5,748 bases of DNA from Roseibacillus sp. (GTDB lineage Bacteria > Verrucomicrobiota > Verrucomicrobiia > Verrucomicrobiales > Akkermansiaceae): NCBI GenBank assembly GCA_002729275.1, contig PBTP01000073.1, positions 1-5,748 of the forward strand, written 5' to 3'. Numbering within the stretch: the stretch's first letter is position 1; every line of letters begins with the position of its first letter. The notes under the pieces were generated by a model, which did no database searches, was not told where the DNA came from, and worked only from the letters and a program-made list of their open reading frames with translations. Shown piece by piece: positions 5,633 to 5,748 of the stretch. The translations under genes were made by a program, and so were the position numbers.

Positions 5633-5748
5633 ATGGAATTAGACCTGAGCACCCTGCGGCCTGCTGATTGCTACAAGGTGCTGGCGAGTCTGGTTACCCC
5701 TCGCCCGATTGCCTGGATCACAACTTTGGATCAGGGGGGCGCGGTTAA
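5633..5748 (+). CDS. flavin-reductase-like (FMN-binding split barrel) protein, 5' part only
   Basis: The first 38 codons of a gene that continues past the window end. The N-terminus reads MELDLSTLRPADCYKVLASL and continues VTPRPIAWITTLDQGGAVN (the last N is assumed from an incomplete codon AA). This fits the start of flavin-reductase-like domain proteins (PF01613), whose hallmark is a Y-K-x-L helix followed by PRPIAWV/ITT and a D-x-x-G turn before the first barrel strands. Members bind FMN; some reduce flavin with NAD(P)H, while many have no known activity. There is no signal peptide, so it should be cytoplasmic, unlike the three genes before it. The ATG lies only 14 nt after the propeller stop, suggesting co-transcription, with at best a weak GAG close to the start. 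The missing C-terminus prevents a finer subfamily call. Confidence 0.75.
   Translation, partial: MELDLSTLRPADCYKVLASLVTPRPIAWITTLDQGGAV

Overview
The window looks like a piece of a Verrucomicrobiota (or a related Planctomycetota) chromosome with moderately high GC. The main reason is gene content: an exported formylglycine-type sulfatase, an exported azurin/auracyanin-like cupredoxin fused to a PA14 domain, and an exported beta-propeller of the sorbosone-dehydrogenase-like type expanded in PVC bacteria. The absence of Shine-Dalgarno sequences before the three exported genes fits. The taxonomic call rests on family resemblance remembered from such genomes, not on a search.

Layout, all on the + strand. 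Positions 1-84 hold a possible 3' tail of an upstream gene (stop TAG at 78-80) and a good ribosome binding site. 85-606 is a small two-TM bacterial PH-domain (YdbS/bPH2-type) membrane protein. 607-694 is a short spacer in which I see nothing convincing. 695-770 is tRNA-Val(UAC) with encoded CCA. 771-949 is a spacer carrying several dyad symmetries, the best a 9-bp stem with one bulged G at 841-862. 950-2365 is the sulfatase. 2366-2511 is a spacer with no clear signal. 2512-4092 is the cupredoxin-PA14 fusion, 4134-5618 the beta-propeller protein, and 5633-5748 the start of a flavin-reductase-like protein cut by the window end.

How the parts may fit together: the three exported proteins look like a periplasmic or surface set for complex, possibly sulfated, glycans. 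The sulfatase would remove sulfate esters. The propeller protein may oxidise a sugar or related substrate; it has no haem c domain of its own. The neighbouring single-copper protein is a plausible electron acceptor and carries a PA14 module of the kind that binds carbohydrate. The gaps of 41 and 14 nt suggest that the cupredoxin, propeller and flavin-reductase genes form one transcription unit. The sulfatase lies 146 nt upstream and may or may not be co-transcribed. The functional linkage is inference; the domain assignments are based on visible motifs.

The long reading frame that runs from inside the tRNA into the sulfatase is not a real N-terminus. The sulfatase, cupredoxin and propeller starts were moved inward to the Met that begins a recognisable signal peptide.
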